In this document: positions 26,208 to 34,898 of the stretch, piece after piece | Layout of the letters: every line of letters begins with the position of its first letter | Numbering within the stretch: the stretch's first letter is position 1 | Assembly (NCBI RefSeq): GCF_900101045.1 | Contig: NZ_FNFN01000001.1 | Span: forward strand, 806,001 to 870,000 | Direction of reading: 5' to 3' | DNA: 64,000 nucleotides | DNA from: Nocardioides sp. YR527 | GTDB lineage: Bacteria; Actinomycetota; Actinomycetes; Propionibacteriales; Nocardioidaceae | The notes under the pieces: model-generated | Seen by the model: only the letters and a program-made list of their open reading frames with translations | What the model was told of the DNA's origin: nothing | Databases searched by the model: none | Program-made: the position numbers and the translations under genes

Positions 26208-28208
26208 GTGGGCGAGCAGGGTAGAGCCAGTCAGATCGAGGAGGAGCAGCGGTCGGTCGATGCGATGTACGCGCTTCTCCACGCCGAGGTGAGCACGAGA
26301 CAGGCAGCGCAGGAGCGCGCGATCGCAGCTCCGGTGGACGGGCCGAGCGAGCGATATGCCAGGGATCTCGAGGTCGCGCAGCTCTCTGAGAGCATTCGAC
26401 AGCTGCAGGCGGCCGAGCACTCGCTGTGCTTCGGACGGATCGACCGCTCCGATCTGGGCGCGTCCTTGCACATCGGTCGGATCGGGTTGCGCACCGAGGC
26501 CGGTGACCCGCTGCTGATCGACTGGCGGGCCGATGCCGCTCGACCGTTCTACGCGGCGACGATGGCCGCACCGATGGGCGTACGCAGGCGCCGGCACCTA
26601 CGCCTCGACGGCCGTGAGGTCGTCGACGTCAACGACGAGATCCTCGACGGTACCTCGCCGACGGCCACGGACCTTGTCGGGGACGGTCCCCTCGTCTCGG
26701 CTCTGAGCACGGCGCGGACCGGGCGGATGCACGAGGCCGCCGCGACCCTCCAGACCGAGCAGGACGAGATCGTACGGTCTCCGCATCGCGGGGTCATGGT
26801 CGTCGACGGCGGTCCCGGCACCGGCAAGACCATCGTCGCCCTGCACCGCGCTGCCTACGTGCTGTACGCCTTCGCGTCGATCGCCGACCAGGGGGTGCTC
26901 GTCTTCGGACCCAACCGACGGTTCCTCACCTATATCTCCGAGGTGCTGCCCTCGCTCGGCGAGAACGACGTGCGGCTGGCGACGATGCCCGATCTGGTGG
27001 GTGTGGAGGCGATGCGGACCGAGCCCGACCACATCGCGCGGATCAAGGGGCGGGCCACGCTCGCCGACGGCCTCGCCCGGTTGGTGCGGCGGCACCAGCC
27101 CCATGGCGTACCGCTGGAGCTGAAGACGACCCATGACACGGTGAGGCTCGACCCGGCCGTGGTCGACGCCGCTCGGCGCCAGGCGCTGCAGGGCGACATC
27201 GGGCACAACCGCGCTCGCGAGCTCTTCACCGAGTACGTCGTCGACGACCTGGTCATCGAGCTGGAACGGCGCACGGCGAAGGAGATGACCGACTTCGAGG
27301 CCGAGCTCGAAGCGCACCTGGGCATCGATCTCGACCGCTTCACGGGCAACGATCCCTCCACGGACGATCTGGAGATCGACTGGGACACCATCCGCGAGGA
27401 TCTCCTCGATGACCCGTCCATCGATCGAGCGATCACCCGGGTCTGGCCCCGACTCGTCGCCGACGATCTCGTCCGCGAACTCCTGAACGACCTCGGCGTC
27501 GGCCACGGCGATGGGTGGAGCGACGCAGATCTCGCTCTCCTGGACGAGGCCCGCGCGCTGGTCGACGGAGCCCCGGAGACCAGCTACGGCCACATCGTGG
27601 TCGACGAGGCCCAGCAGCTCTCCGAGATGCAGTGGCGCGCGCTGATGCGCCGCTGCCCGAACCGGTCGATGACGGTCGTCGGCGATCTCGCCCAGGCCGG
27701 CCCCTCGACCACCCTTCGGACCTGGGACGACGCCCTAGAGCCCTTCGTCGGCGAGCGGTTCGCCCACCACCGACTGACGGTCAACTACCGCACGACGACC
27801 GAGATCCTGCTCGCGACCGAACCGCTGCTGGCCGAGATCGCCCCGGATCAGCAGCTCTCCAGATCCATCCGGCACGGAGAGCAGCCACGCATCCTCAGCG
27901 TGACCGAGGAGGGCCTCTCCTCCACTCTGAGCACGCTGATCGCGGAGGTCGCCCGCGAACACCCGGATGAGCTGATCGGAGTCATCGCGACGACCGAGCG
28001 CTCGCTGGCTCTGGAGGCCGAGGTGCACGGGGCCGGCGCCACGGTCGTCGCCGCACCCGAGGCTCGCGGCCTGGAGTTCGACACCGTGATCATCCTCGAC
28101 CCGGCGGGCGTACGAACCGCCGGTGACGCCGGTCCGCGCGACCTCTACGTCGCCCAGACGCGCGCCACCAAACGCCTCCTCAGCCTGGAGCTACGATCTC
28201 GACCGTGA
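26208..28208 (+). CDS. HelD-family RNA polymerase-associated ATPase (UvrD-like)
   Basis: A 666-residue superfamily 1 helicase-like ATPase of the HelD type, which in known members binds RNA polymerase, pushes out DNA and recycles the enzyme; some actinobacterial members (HelR) also relieve rifamycin inhibition. Walker A GGPGTGKT lies at residues 201-208 inside the characteristic KTIVALHRAAYVLY, the Walker B-like VVDEAQQLS is near residue 465, and the C-terminal helicase half has VNYRTTTEI and LYVAQTRATKRL. The N-terminal ~80 residues form the expected helical secondary-channel arm. GTG 26208 has GGAAGG upstream; a TTG at 26178 would add 10 residues. The end overlaps the RDD gene by 18 nt (convergent). 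Confidence 0.85.
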   Translation: MGEQGRASQIEEEQRSVDAMYALLHAEVSTRQAAQERAIAAPVDGPSERYARDLEVAQLSESIRQLQAAEHSLCFGRIDRSDLGASLHIGRIGLRTEAGDPLLIDWRADAARPFYAATMAAPMGVRRRRHLRLDGREVVDVNDEILDGTSPTATDLVGDGPLVSALSTARTGRMHEAAATLQTEQDEIVRSPHRGVMVVDGGPGTGKTIVALHRAAYVLYAFASIADQGVLVFGPNRRFLTYISEVLPSLGENDVRLATMPDLVGVEAMRTEPDHIARIKGRATLADGLARLVRRHQPHGVPLELKTTHDTVRLDPAVVDAARRQALQGDIGHNRARELFTEYVVDDLVIELERRTAKEMTDFEAELEAHLGIDLDRFTGNDPSTDDLEIDWDTIREDLLDDPSIDRAITRVWPRLVADDLVRELLNDLGVGHGDGWSDADLALLDEARALVDGAPETSYGHIVVDEAQQLSEMQWRALMRRCPNRSMTVVGDLAQAGPSTTLRTWDDALEPFVGERFAHHRLTVNYRTTTEILLATEPLLAEIAPDQQLSRSIRHGEQPRILSVTEEGLSSTLSTLIAEVAREHPDELIGVIATTERSLALEAEVHGAGATVVAAPEARGLEFDTVIILDPAGVRTAGDAGPRDLYVAQTRATKRLLSLELRSRP

Positions 28209-29216
28209 GGCTTCCGAAGGGTGCGCTTCAGGTTGGGCACGGTTGAGGAAGTCCGAGAGTGGTCCCGGCATCTCGGCGCTCCGGTCCCCCCAGTCATAGA
28301 CAACGCAGGTCTTGGCGATCAAGTCGTGGAAAGAGCGATGTTCACGCTGCACCACGATCAGGAGCAGGCCGATTCCGAAGAACACCACGCTGAGGGGAAA
28401 CATCAGCGTCCTGACGAACATCGTGCGCACCTCTGGTGCAGTGCCGTCGGCGCGTACGACGCGCAGTCCGGTCAGTCCCTTGCCCATCGTCCGGCCGGTG
28501 ATGGCGAGGCTGATGAAGACGTAGGAGAAGGCCCAGATCGCGAAGGCGGCGATCCCGAGCAGGCTCGAGCGGTCGTCGGTGAGGGACTTGGACGTGAACA
28601 GGTCGAGCAGGAAGCTGAACCCGGCGACGCCCAGCGTGTAGAGGCCGCCGATGAGAAGGCCGTCGATAGCAGCGGCAGCTGCCCTGCTGATCGCTCCCGC
28701 ATAGTGTCCGGACACCGAGCGGCGCATCCGGCGGACCCTCGCGCTGCCGTTGCTGGGGTCGGGCGTTCCTCGTCGGTCCGCAACCAGGCTGGGCGGCCCC
28801 TCCCGTAGCTCGTCCTCGCTCCGTCGCATCAGCCGGTCCACGACCCGGTCGACGACGACGTCGAGCCCCACCAGCTGTCGCCGGGCGAGGTCGAGGGCGG
28901 ATCCGGCCATCGAGTAGGTGCTCTCCGCCACGATGTCGGGGATGCCCGAGCGGCGTACGAGCGCCTCGACGTCGACGTCTTTCAGCAGGGCGTCCATGTC
29001 GACGTCGGCGAGGAGCGTGTTGAGGTCGACCCGCGCGAGCAACGCATCGATATCGACCCGCGCCAGGACCGCGTCGAGGTCCACCCGGCTGAGCAGCGCG
29101 TTGAGATCGACGTGTTCCAGGACGATATCGGGGTCGACCGTGACGACGACCTTTTCCGTCACCGCGCCGGCGACCCGACCGAGGAGCCTCTTGCTGTTCT
29201 GCCGACCCTCGGTCAT
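28191..29216 (-). CDS. RDD-family membrane protein with N-terminal nonapeptide repeats
   Basis: A 341-residue protein in two parts. Residues 27-89 consist of seven consecutive 9-residue repeats of the form V-D-x-D/N-x-L-L-x-R (for example VDLNALLSR, VDLDAVLAR, VDIDALLAR). From about residue 180 there is an RDD domain with three or four membrane spans: the Arg/Asp pair lies near SRAAAAAIDGLL, followed by GRTMGKGLTGLRVV and FHDLIAKTCVVYD. RDD proteins include ion antiporters and uncharacterised transporters. The repeats may form a regular solenoid or membrane-surface helix; function unknown. It is last of a leftward group after the DUF6325 pair. Confidence 0.8.
   Translation of the reverse strand: MTEGRQNSKRLLGRVAGAVTEKVVVTVDPDIVLEHVDLNALLSRVDLDAVLARVDIDALLARVDLNTLLADVDMDALLKDVDVEALVRRSGIPDIVAESTYSMAGSALDLARRQLVGLDVVVDRVVDRLMRRSEDELREGPPSLVADRRGTPDPSNGSARVRRMRRSVSGHYAGAISRAAAAAIDGLLIGGLYTLGVAGFSFLLDLFTSKSLTDDRSSLLGIAAFAIWAFSYVFISLAITGRTMGKGLTGLRVVRADGTAPEVRTMFVRTLMFPLSVVFFGIGLLLIVVQREHRSFHDLIAKTCVVYDWGDRSAEMPGPLSDFLNRAQPEAHPSEASRSRS
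28950..29138 (-). repeat. Seven tandem 27-nt coding repeats
   Basis: In-frame tandem repeat inside the RDD gene, 7 x 27 nt, giving seven 9-residue units. Units differ at several codon positions (DNA is visibly diverged while VD and LL are kept), which suggests an old, selected protein repeat rather than recent slippage. Confidence 0.8.
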
Positions 29217-29435
29217 GACATCGCCGGCTCGGACACGCGGAGCGTCACGGCGATCAGCCGGTCCGGAACCGACGCACGGCTGGGGCGTCGTCTCGTCGTG
29301 CGCGCAAGATTCCCATCGCAGGTGCCGCCTCCTCCAGTCGTGGATCGCTGGAAGCCTAGAGCCGTCTGATCTGTTCTCCCATCACCCGGGCCGGGTGATT
29401 CAGCGGTCTGAAACCGGCCGGTCCCTGACGCGCTT

Positions 29436-29597
29436 TCAACGTCGTCGGTCGCGCCGGTCCTCGCGGCGGTCCTCGCGGCGGTCACCCCGCCGGCGTACGC
29501 CGTGAGTGACGACGGCGGCGGTACCTACGACGGCGGCTGTCCTGGCTACCGGTGCGGGGCCGATCACTCCGCGTCGTGCCCTGCGTCCCAATGGCAT
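29436..29597 (-). CDS. 53-residue basic protein downstream of DUF6325
   Basis: Small open frame starting ATG one nucleotide after the DUF6325 stop, reading MPLGRRARRGVIGPAPVART at the N-terminus, then a short Ala/Val hydrophobic stretch and a highly charged tail made of three RRED/RRD units. The N-terminal pattern resembles the start of SHOCT-type proteins that commonly follow DUF6325 genes, but the SHOCT domain itself is absent. It is probably translationally coupled to the upstream gene. Whether it is a truncated SHOCT protein or a complete small protein cannot be decided from sequence. Confidence 0.6.
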   Translation of the reverse strand: MPLGRRARRGVIGPAPVARTAAVVGTAAVVTHGVRRRGDRREDRREDRRDRRR

Positions 29598-29598
29598 G

Positions 29599-30069
29599 TC
29601 AGTCCTCCTCTTCAAGATCTGCTTCGATGGCTGCGAGAATCGCCTGCATCGGAATCCGGCCGCTCGCGACGAGCTGTCCCCCGGCGTGGCGCACCGCGGA
29701 TCCGAACGGGGCGGCCCAGGTGTTCTCCCAGACCAACAGCGCGGCGGTGCTGCCCGGCGCGACGGCCGCAGAGACGGACTCCACGTCCTCCTGGCTCAGC
29801 AGGTTGGCCATCTCGGTCTCGTAGGCCCGGATGCCCCCGATCTCGCTGTCGTCGAGGTCGCTGATCTCGAACGCATCGAAGGATCCGTCCTCCTCCTTGC
29901 GGATCATCAGCAGATCGAGGATCCGGATGATCCCGCGGTCGACCAGGTCCATCAGTGTCGGCGCGATCGTGCCGTCGAACCGGCTGCCGGGGAACTCCAC
30001 CACGATCCAGTCAACAGGACCGAGCTCGTCCAGGGATTCGCTCTCGTGCACGGTCTCCTGGTCGGTCAT
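29599..30069 (-). CDS. DUF6325 family protein
   Basis: A 156-residue acidic cytosolic protein with the actinobacterial DUF6325 pattern: GPVDWIVVEFPGSRF near the N-terminus, LVDRGIIRILDLLMI, and a C-terminal domain with VSAAVAPGSTAALLVWENTW followed by an acidic tail (EADLEEED). The function is unknown; proteins of this type are described near SHOCT-domain and envelope genes. The downstream 53-aa gene begins one nucleotide after its stop. It sits 117 nt after the amidotransferase gene on the same strand, with no recognisable terminator between. Confidence 0.75.
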   Translation of the reverse strand: MTDQETVHESESLDELGPVDWIVVEFPGSRFDGTIAPTLMDLVDRGIIRILDLLMIRKEEDGSFDAFEISDLDDSEIGGIRAYETEMANLLSQEDVESVSAAVAPGSTAALLVWENTWAAPFGSAVRHAGGQLVASGRIPMQAILAAIEADLEEED

Positions 30070-30186
30070 CCCGCCACCTCCCGCTCTGCTGGTTGCGGGC
30101 GCCTCTGCGGCACCTCGTCCCTGTCATCATCGGCGGCGGAGCCCTGTCCATGCGTCACCCCATGTGGATGACCCGGGCCAGCTGCG

Positions 30187-31029
30187 TCAGTCCGATGCAC
30201 GGGCAGGCGAAGGTGAGAACTCCTGCAGTTCCTCGCGGCCACCGCTGACGATGAGGCAGGAGGACTCCGGCACCTCCCGCCACGCCCCGCGCAAGTCCCC
30301 CAACGGTTCGGACACCACGAGGCGTGTGTCATCGGAGAGCTGATGCAGTACTGGGTTGTCGGGGTATTGGAGACGGAGTGTGGCGACGTCGGTGTTGTGG
30401 AACAGCGATCGGGACCGACCCTCGCTGGAGTACCGGAATGCCCACGTGGTTTCCCCGTCGGTGGTCGCCACCGACATCTGGATCGGGTACTCGACTCCGT
30501 GGCGTCGCCCCGTCTCCTCGATGAGGCCAACTGCCTGCGCCACCGCTTCCGGCGGGTTCTCTTGGAGTCCGAAGGTCAGGGCGAGGAAGAAGAACAGCTC
30601 CGAGTCCGTCGATCCCTCGATGTCGGGGAACAGCCCGGGCTCGACGGCCAGGGTCAGGTCGCGCTTCAGCAACGGGAAGTCGGCGATGGCCCCGTTGTGC
30701 ATCCACAGCCAGCGGCCGTGGCGGAAAGGATGGCAGTTGGTCTGCTGGACCGCCGTGCCGGTCGTCGCTCGGATGTGCGCGAAGACCCGACCGGCGGAAG
30801 CGTGGGCCGAGAGCTCTCGGAGGTTGCGGTCGTTCCAGGCGGGCTCGATGCTGTGGTAGATCCCTGGGGTGTCCTGGGCGCCGTACCAGCCGACACCGAA
30901 GCCGTCACCGTTGACCGTCTCCACGCCCAGCCGTGAGTGCTTGCTCTGCACCACGAGCGAGTTCTCCGGCTTGAACAGAAGGTCCTCCAGGAGCACCGGC
31001 GAACCTGAGTATGCGAGCCAACGACACAT
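30187..31029 (-). CDS. Class II glutamine amidotransferase (YafJ-like)
   Basis: A 280-residue N-terminal-nucleophile amidohydrolase. Met1 is followed by Cys2 (MCRWLAYSG), the catalytic nucleophile of class II glutamine amidotransferases. Further marks are NGDGFGVGWYG, FAHIRATTG, NCHPFRHG and MHNGAIADF. These match YafJ/GAT6 proteins; EgtC of ergothioneine synthesis is related, but no egt genes are present. ATG 31029 gives Cys at position 2 and is therefore decisive; a longer frame would bury the nucleophile. It is the upstream gene of a leftward group (DUF6325, 53-aa ORF, RDD protein). The substrate is unknown. Confidence 0.85.
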   Translation of the reverse strand: MCRWLAYSGSPVLLEDLLFKPENSLVVQSKHSRLGVETVNGDGFGVGWYGAQDTPGIYHSIEPAWNDRNLRELSAHASAGRVFAHIRATTGTAVQQTNCHPFRHGRWLWMHNGAIADFPLLKRDLTLAVEPGLFPDIEGSTDSELFFFLALTFGLQENPPEAVAQAVGLIEETGRRHGVEYPIQMSVATTDGETTWAFRYSSEGRSRSLFHNTDVATLRLQYPDNPVLHQLSDDTRLVVSEPLGDLRGAWREVPESSCLIVSGGREELQEFSPSPARASD

Positions 31030-31240
31030 GTCGATCTCCCCTCTCCGCCCCCGACACACATCGGAGCGCGACTACTCCAGTACAACGGCGAAGGCGGGCC
31101 CAGCGGATCACCCGTTGCGGATAACGGCGGGCCCGAACCGGCCAGTGGCGTGGTGCGGTCGGACAGACAAGGCCCTGACGGGTGAGGGCCCGGGACACCG
31201 GTCGCGGTTGGACGACGTCGTGAACCTCGCAGACGGACGC

Positions 31241-31277
31241 AAAAACGCCCCTGACCTGCGTGAGCAGGTCAGGGGCG
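31241..31277 (-). terminator. Intrinsic terminator of tRNA-Pro
   Basis: Perfect 13-bp stem (31246-31258 with 31265-31277) and 6-nt loop, followed in leftward reading by five T's (31245-31241). It lies just downstream of the leftward tRNA-Pro gene. Confidence 0.85.
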
Positions 31278-31282
31278 ATCTG

Positions 31283-31356
<74 letters not shown>

Positions 31357-31417
31357 AAACTGCGAGTGGATTTCTCCGCTCGAAGCGCTTCGAACATTAC
31401 CGCACGGCTTCACCCGC

Positions 31418-32155
31418 TCACCAATCGGTATCCCCCTCCGGCGGGTCGTCGGCGGAGGCGAGGGCTTCGGCGGCTTCGTCGATGATGGCGCGCATCGCTT
31501 CCTCCGCGGCTGCCGGGTGGCCGTTGCGTACCGCGAGAGCCACCTTCTCGTGCAGCTCGATGGCGGTCGGGTTCGGCGTATCGGGCATCAGGTGGTGGTG
31601 CGTACGTCCGGCGAGGAGCTCGGCGACGAGATCGCCGAACGCGGCGAGCATGTCGTTGCCGCAGGCGTTGAGCAGGACTCGGTGGAAGGTCGTGTCGGCC
31701 TCGAGATAGGCGTCCAGGTCGCCGGCGGCGGCGTGGACGACCATGTCGGCCACGGATCGGGCCAGCTCGCCGTGGTGCCGAGGCTCGGCCCGCTCAGCGG
31801 CGAGCCGGGCCGCGATCGGCTCGAACCCGAGCCGCAGCTCGGAGAGCGACAGCAGCTGCTCGCGCCGGCCCTCGCCGTCGAGCCGCCAGCGGATGACCAG
31901 CGGGTCGAAGACGTTCCACTCCTGGCGCGGGAGGACGGTGATGCCGACACGCCGCCGGGTGGTGACCATGCCCATCGCCTGGAGGACGCGTACCGACTCC
32001 CGTGCGACCGGCCGCGAGACGTCGTACGTCGCCTGGATCCCCTCCAGCGTGAGAACCGCCCCCGGTGGCAGCTCGGCAGAGACGATCCTGCGTCCGAGCG
32101 CGTCTCGGACGCTCTGGTGCAGTCGATGTACGGCATCACCACTCGAAGTCGTCAC
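31418..32155 (-). CDS. FadR-type GntR-family regulator (gluconate genes)
   Basis: A 245-residue GntR/FadR-subfamily repressor. The N-terminal winged HTH (about 12-80) includes LPPGAVLTLEGIQATYDVSR and VARESVRVLQAMGMV. The C-terminal FCD domain carries the metal/ligand His and Asp pattern seen in DTTFHRVLLNACGN and the ELHEKVALAV helix. The GTG at 32155 is used because no ATG exists in the intergenic space and the HTH begins soon after. It is divergent from gntK-gntP by 96 nt, so it most likely controls gluconate use, with gluconate or 6-phosphogluconate as inducer (inference). Confidence 0.85.
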   Translation of the reverse strand: MTTSSGDAVHRLHQSVRDALGRRIVSAELPPGAVLTLEGIQATYDVSRPVARESVRVLQAMGMVTTRRRVGITVLPRQEWNVFDPLVIRWRLDGEGRREQLLSLSELRLGFEPIAARLAAERAEPRHHGELARSVADMVVHAAAGDLDAYLEADTTFHRVLLNACGNDMLAAFGDLVAELLAGRTHHHLMPDTPNPTAIELHEKVALAVRNGHPAAAEEAMRAIIDEAAEALASADDPPEGDTDW

Positions 32156-32194
32156 TGCGGCATCGTCGCACAATCCGGAACCAGCGTAATCAGA

Positions 32195-32227
32195 ATCCGT
32201 TATGACACTCCGTCTTGCCAAACGGAT
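32195..32227. promoter_or_regulatory. Candidate operator between gntR-type gene and gntK
   Basis: Inverted repeat ATCCGTT (32195-32201) and AACGGAT (32221-32227) separated by 19 nt, in the 96-nt divergent spacer. Half-sites lie two helical turns apart, measured centre to centre, which suits a dimeric regulator. The evidence is the repeat and its position only. Confidence 0.3.
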
Positions 32228-32251
32228 GCCTTTTGATGCACCCTGTGACGC

Positions 32252-32782
32252 GTGACACAGAACCCTCTCCTCGTCGTCATGGGAGTCTCCGGCTCCGGCA
32301 AGTCGACCGTCGGCGCTGCGATCGCCCAGCGCCTCCGGGTCCCCTTCGCCGACGCCGACGACTTCCACCCGCCGGAGAACATCGCCAAGATGGCCTCGGG
32401 CCGCGCGCTGGACGATCACGACCGGCAACCGTGGCTGGAGACGCTCGGCGGCTGGCTGGCAGAGCACGAGCAGACCGGTGCCGTACTGAGCTGCTCGGCG
32501 CTCAAGCGCAGCTACCGAGATCTGCTCTACAGCCGCGCTCGCGGACTCCGGCTGCTCCACCTCAGCGGCACCCCGGAGGTGGTCGAGGCACGCCTCGCCG
32601 CCCGCGCGGGGCACTTCATGCCGCCGTCGCTGCTGCGCTCGCAGTTCGCAACCCTCGAGCCCCTCGCTCCCGACGAGCAGGGCACGACCGTCGACATCGA
32701 CCAGGACATCGACGCGATCGTCCACCGCTATCTCACCACCGTGGACCTGTCCCCCACCCTGACCTCCAAGGAATCCGCATGA
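32252..32782 (+). CDS. gntK: Gluconokinase
   Basis: Phosphorylates gluconate to 6-phosphogluconate, feeding the pentose phosphate pathway. The 176-residue P-loop kinase has Walker A GVSGSGKST at residues 11-19, the substrate motif DADDFHPPENIAKMASG, DDHDRQPWL and VLSCSALKRSYRDLL, all typical of the GntK family. The GTG start is at 32252. The stop overlaps the permease start (ATGA), forming gntK-gntP. Divergent from the GntR-family regulator. Confidence 0.95.
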   Translation: MTQNPLLVVMGVSGSGKSTVGAAIAQRLRVPFADADDFHPPENIAKMASGRALDDHDRQPWLETLGGWLAEHEQTGAVLSCSALKRSYRDLLYSRARGLRLLHLSGTPEVVEARLAARAGHFMPPSLLRSQFATLEPLAPDEQGTTVDIDQDIDAIVHRYLTTVDLSPTLTSKESA

Positions 32783-34176
32783 TCCTCCTCGCCGCGCCAG
32801 AGCCGGTCGCACCGGTCGCCTCCGGCGGCGTACTCCTCGCCGCCGCACTGGCCTCGATCGCCCTGATCGTCGTCCTCATCACCTACGTCAAGCTGCACCC
32901 GTTCCTCGCGCTCCTGCTCGGCGGCGTCGCGGTCGGCGTGCTGGCGGGGCGCAACGTGATGGACGTGATCACCTCCTTCGGCGAAGGCTTCGGCGCGACC
33001 GCGACCAGTGTCGGCCTGCTCATCGCGCTGGGCGCGATGTTCGCCAAGCTCCTCGCCGACTCCGGCGGTGCCGACCAGATCGTCGACACGATCGTGGGCA
33101 GATCCTCGGTTCGTACGCTGCCGTGGGCGATGGCGCTCGTCGGCGCGATCATCGGCCTGCCGATGTTCTTCGAGATCGGCCTCGTGCTGCTGATGCCGGT
33201 GATCTACCTGGTCGCCCGTCGTGCGCAGGTCTCGCTGATCACCGTCGGCATCCCGACCCTCGCCGGCCTCTCGGCGATGCACGGCCTGGTGCCGCCGCAC
33301 CCGGGTCCGCTGGCCGCGATCGGCGCGCTCAACGCCGACCTCGGCACGACGCTCGCGCTCGGCGTACTGGTCGCGATCCCGGTCATCGTGGTCAGCGGTC
33401 CGCTCTTCGGCCGGCTCGCCGGCCGCTGGGTCGTCGTCGAGGCTCCGAGCACCTACGACGCCACTCCGGTGGGCGGCCCGGGTGCCGCCATCGCGACCGA
33501 CATCCGCCGCCCCACCTTCGGCGTCACCCTGTTCAGCGTCCTGCTGCCGCTCGTGCTGATGCTCGCCAAGGCGATCGTCGACATCGTCGTCAACGACCCC
33601 GAGAACCAGCTCCAGCAGGTCTTCGACGTGATCGGCTCCCCGCTCGTCGCGCTGACCATCGCGGTCATCGTCGCCATGTTCACGCTCGGCCGCGGGTCGG
33701 GGATGGACCGCCGCCAGATCGCCAAGACCGTCGAGCAGTCGCTGCCGCCGATCGCGGGCATCCTGCTCATCGTGGCCGCCGGCGGCGGGTTCAAGCAGTC
33801 GCTGATCGACACCGGCATCGGCACCCAGCTCGCCGGATGGGCCGAGGGCTCGGGCGTGTCCGCGATCCTGCTCGCGTGGGTGCTCGCGGTCCTCATCCGC
33901 CTGGCCACCGGCTCCGCGACCGTAGCCACGATCACCGCATCGTCGCTGGTGGTCGACCTCGTCGCCAACATGCCCACCGCCGAGGTCTCGCTCGTCGTGC
34001 TCGCGGTCGGCGCCGGCTCGGTGTTCTTCTCCCACGTCAACGACGCCGGGTTCTGGCTGGTCAAGGAGTACTTCGGCCTCGACGTCGTCCAGACGATCAA
34101 GTCCTGGTCGCTGATGGAGACGGTGCTCTCGGTCTCCGGTCTCGTGTTCGTGCTGGCGCTGAGCATGGTGATCTGA
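32779..34176 (+). CDS. gntP: GntP-family gluconate:H+ symporter
   Basis: A 465-residue polytopic transporter of the GntP family (gluconate and related sugar acids). It has about 12 hydrophobic segments. Family marks include GVAVGVLAGRNVMDVITSFG, IIGLPMFFEIGLVLL, the HGLVPPHPGPLAAI signature near residue 173, ATGSATVATITAS and FFSHVNDAGFWLVKEYFG. The ATG overlaps the gntK stop by 4 nt, so uptake and phosphorylation are co-expressed. The pairing with gntK makes gluconate the likely substrate. Confidence 0.95.
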   Translation: MILLAAPEPVAPVASGGVLLAAALASIALIVVLITYVKLHPFLALLLGGVAVGVLAGRNVMDVITSFGEGFGATATSVGLLIALGAMFAKLLADSGGADQIVDTIVGRSSVRTLPWAMALVGAIIGLPMFFEIGLVLLMPVIYLVARRAQVSLITVGIPTLAGLSAMHGLVPPHPGPLAAIGALNADLGTTLALGVLVAIPVIVVSGPLFGRLAGRWVVVEAPSTYDATPVGGPGAAIATDIRRPTFGVTLFSVLLPLVLMLAKAIVDIVVNDPENQLQQVFDVIGSPLVALTIAVIVAMFTLGRGSGMDRRQIAKTVEQSLPPIAGILLIVAAGGGFKQSLIDTGIGTQLAGWAEGSGVSAILLAWVLAVLIRLATGSATVATITASSLVVDLVANMPTAEVSLVVLAVGAGSVFFSHVNDAGFWLVKEYFGLDVVQTIKSWSLMETVLSVSGLVFVLALSMVI

Positions 34177-34257
34177 CACCCGCCCTGACGAAACTGTCGG
34201 TGCTGTCCGACAGAATCACTCCTGACACTTGGATCACACCCACCACAGGAGCTCACC

Positions 34258-34851
34258 GTGTCGGACTTCCCCCTTGAATCCAACACAGCCCCATCCGAGA
34301 CAGCACCGACCCAGACCGCACCAGCCGGCAGGCTCGACCCGATCTCGCGCAAGGGCACGCCCGCCCATCGCACGAAGTCCAAGCGGGAGGGCGCCGGGCG
34401 GCGCCAGGGGATGCCGGTGCAGGCGATCAGCCTCTCCGTGCCGGCATCCCTGGCCGCGCAGTGGAAGACCTACAGCCAGGAGGTCCCGCGCTCGCTGGTC
34501 GACGTCATGCTCGACGCCGTCGCGGCGACCCGCCCCCGGCTGCCGGTCCTCCTCCGTGCCCACCAGGCGGCGCTGCGCGAGAAGACCAGGCCCGTCTCCG
34601 ACGGCACCTTCATGCGCACCGTCCCACAGCCGAAACGGCTCGAGGACCCGTACGTCACGATGCCCCTGCGCCTGCTGGCGACGAACGTCGACGTGCTGGA
34701 CGCCATGGTCCACGAGATGGCCGCGGAGTCCCGCTCGCAGCTGGTGGTCGTAGCGCTGACGGCGTGGCTGGCCGACCGGCGGGCCGAGGAGCAGGTCTAC
34801 GCCGAGCAGCTCGAGCTCGAGGTCCCCGAGGACCCGTTCGACCGTCCCTGA
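34258..34851 (+). CDS. Hypothetical 197-residue protein
   Basis: I do not recognise a family. The N-terminal ~50 residues are low-complexity Thr/Pro/Ala then Lys/Arg-rich (TKSKREGAGRR). From about residue 52 the protein is compact and helical (MPVQAISLSVPASLAAQWKT), ending with an acidic tail. The pattern VQAISLSVP at the start of the folded part could be a ribbon-helix-helix strand, but that is weak. The GTG start has AGGAG 6 nt upstream. It stands alone between gntP (81 nt) and the convergent VOC gene (47 nt). Confidence 0.65.
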   Translation: MSDFPLESNTAPSETAPTQTAPAGRLDPISRKGTPAHRTKSKREGAGRRQGMPVQAISLSVPASLAAQWKTYSQEVPRSLVDVMLDAVAATRPRLPVLLRAHQAALREKTRPVSDGTFMRTVPQPKRLEDPYVTMPLRLLATNVDVLDAMVHEMAAESRSQLVVVALTAWLADRRAEEQVYAEQLELEVPEDPFDRP

Positions 34852-34898
34852 ACTCGGCCGGGACGGGCAGAGGACCCGTCCCGGTCGAGCCTTGGATC

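Noticed and set aside
29213..29485. 90-codon minus-strand frame before the RDD gene
   Set aside because: Overlaps the better-supported 53-aa frame, is Thr/Arg/Ser-rich and shows no recognisable features, although its end overlaps the RDD start.
30187..31029. EgtC of ergothioneine biosynthesis
   Set aside because: It is a related Ntn amidotransferase, but egtA, egtB, egtD and egtE are absent and the FGE at 18.7 kb has true FGE cysteines rather than EgtB features.
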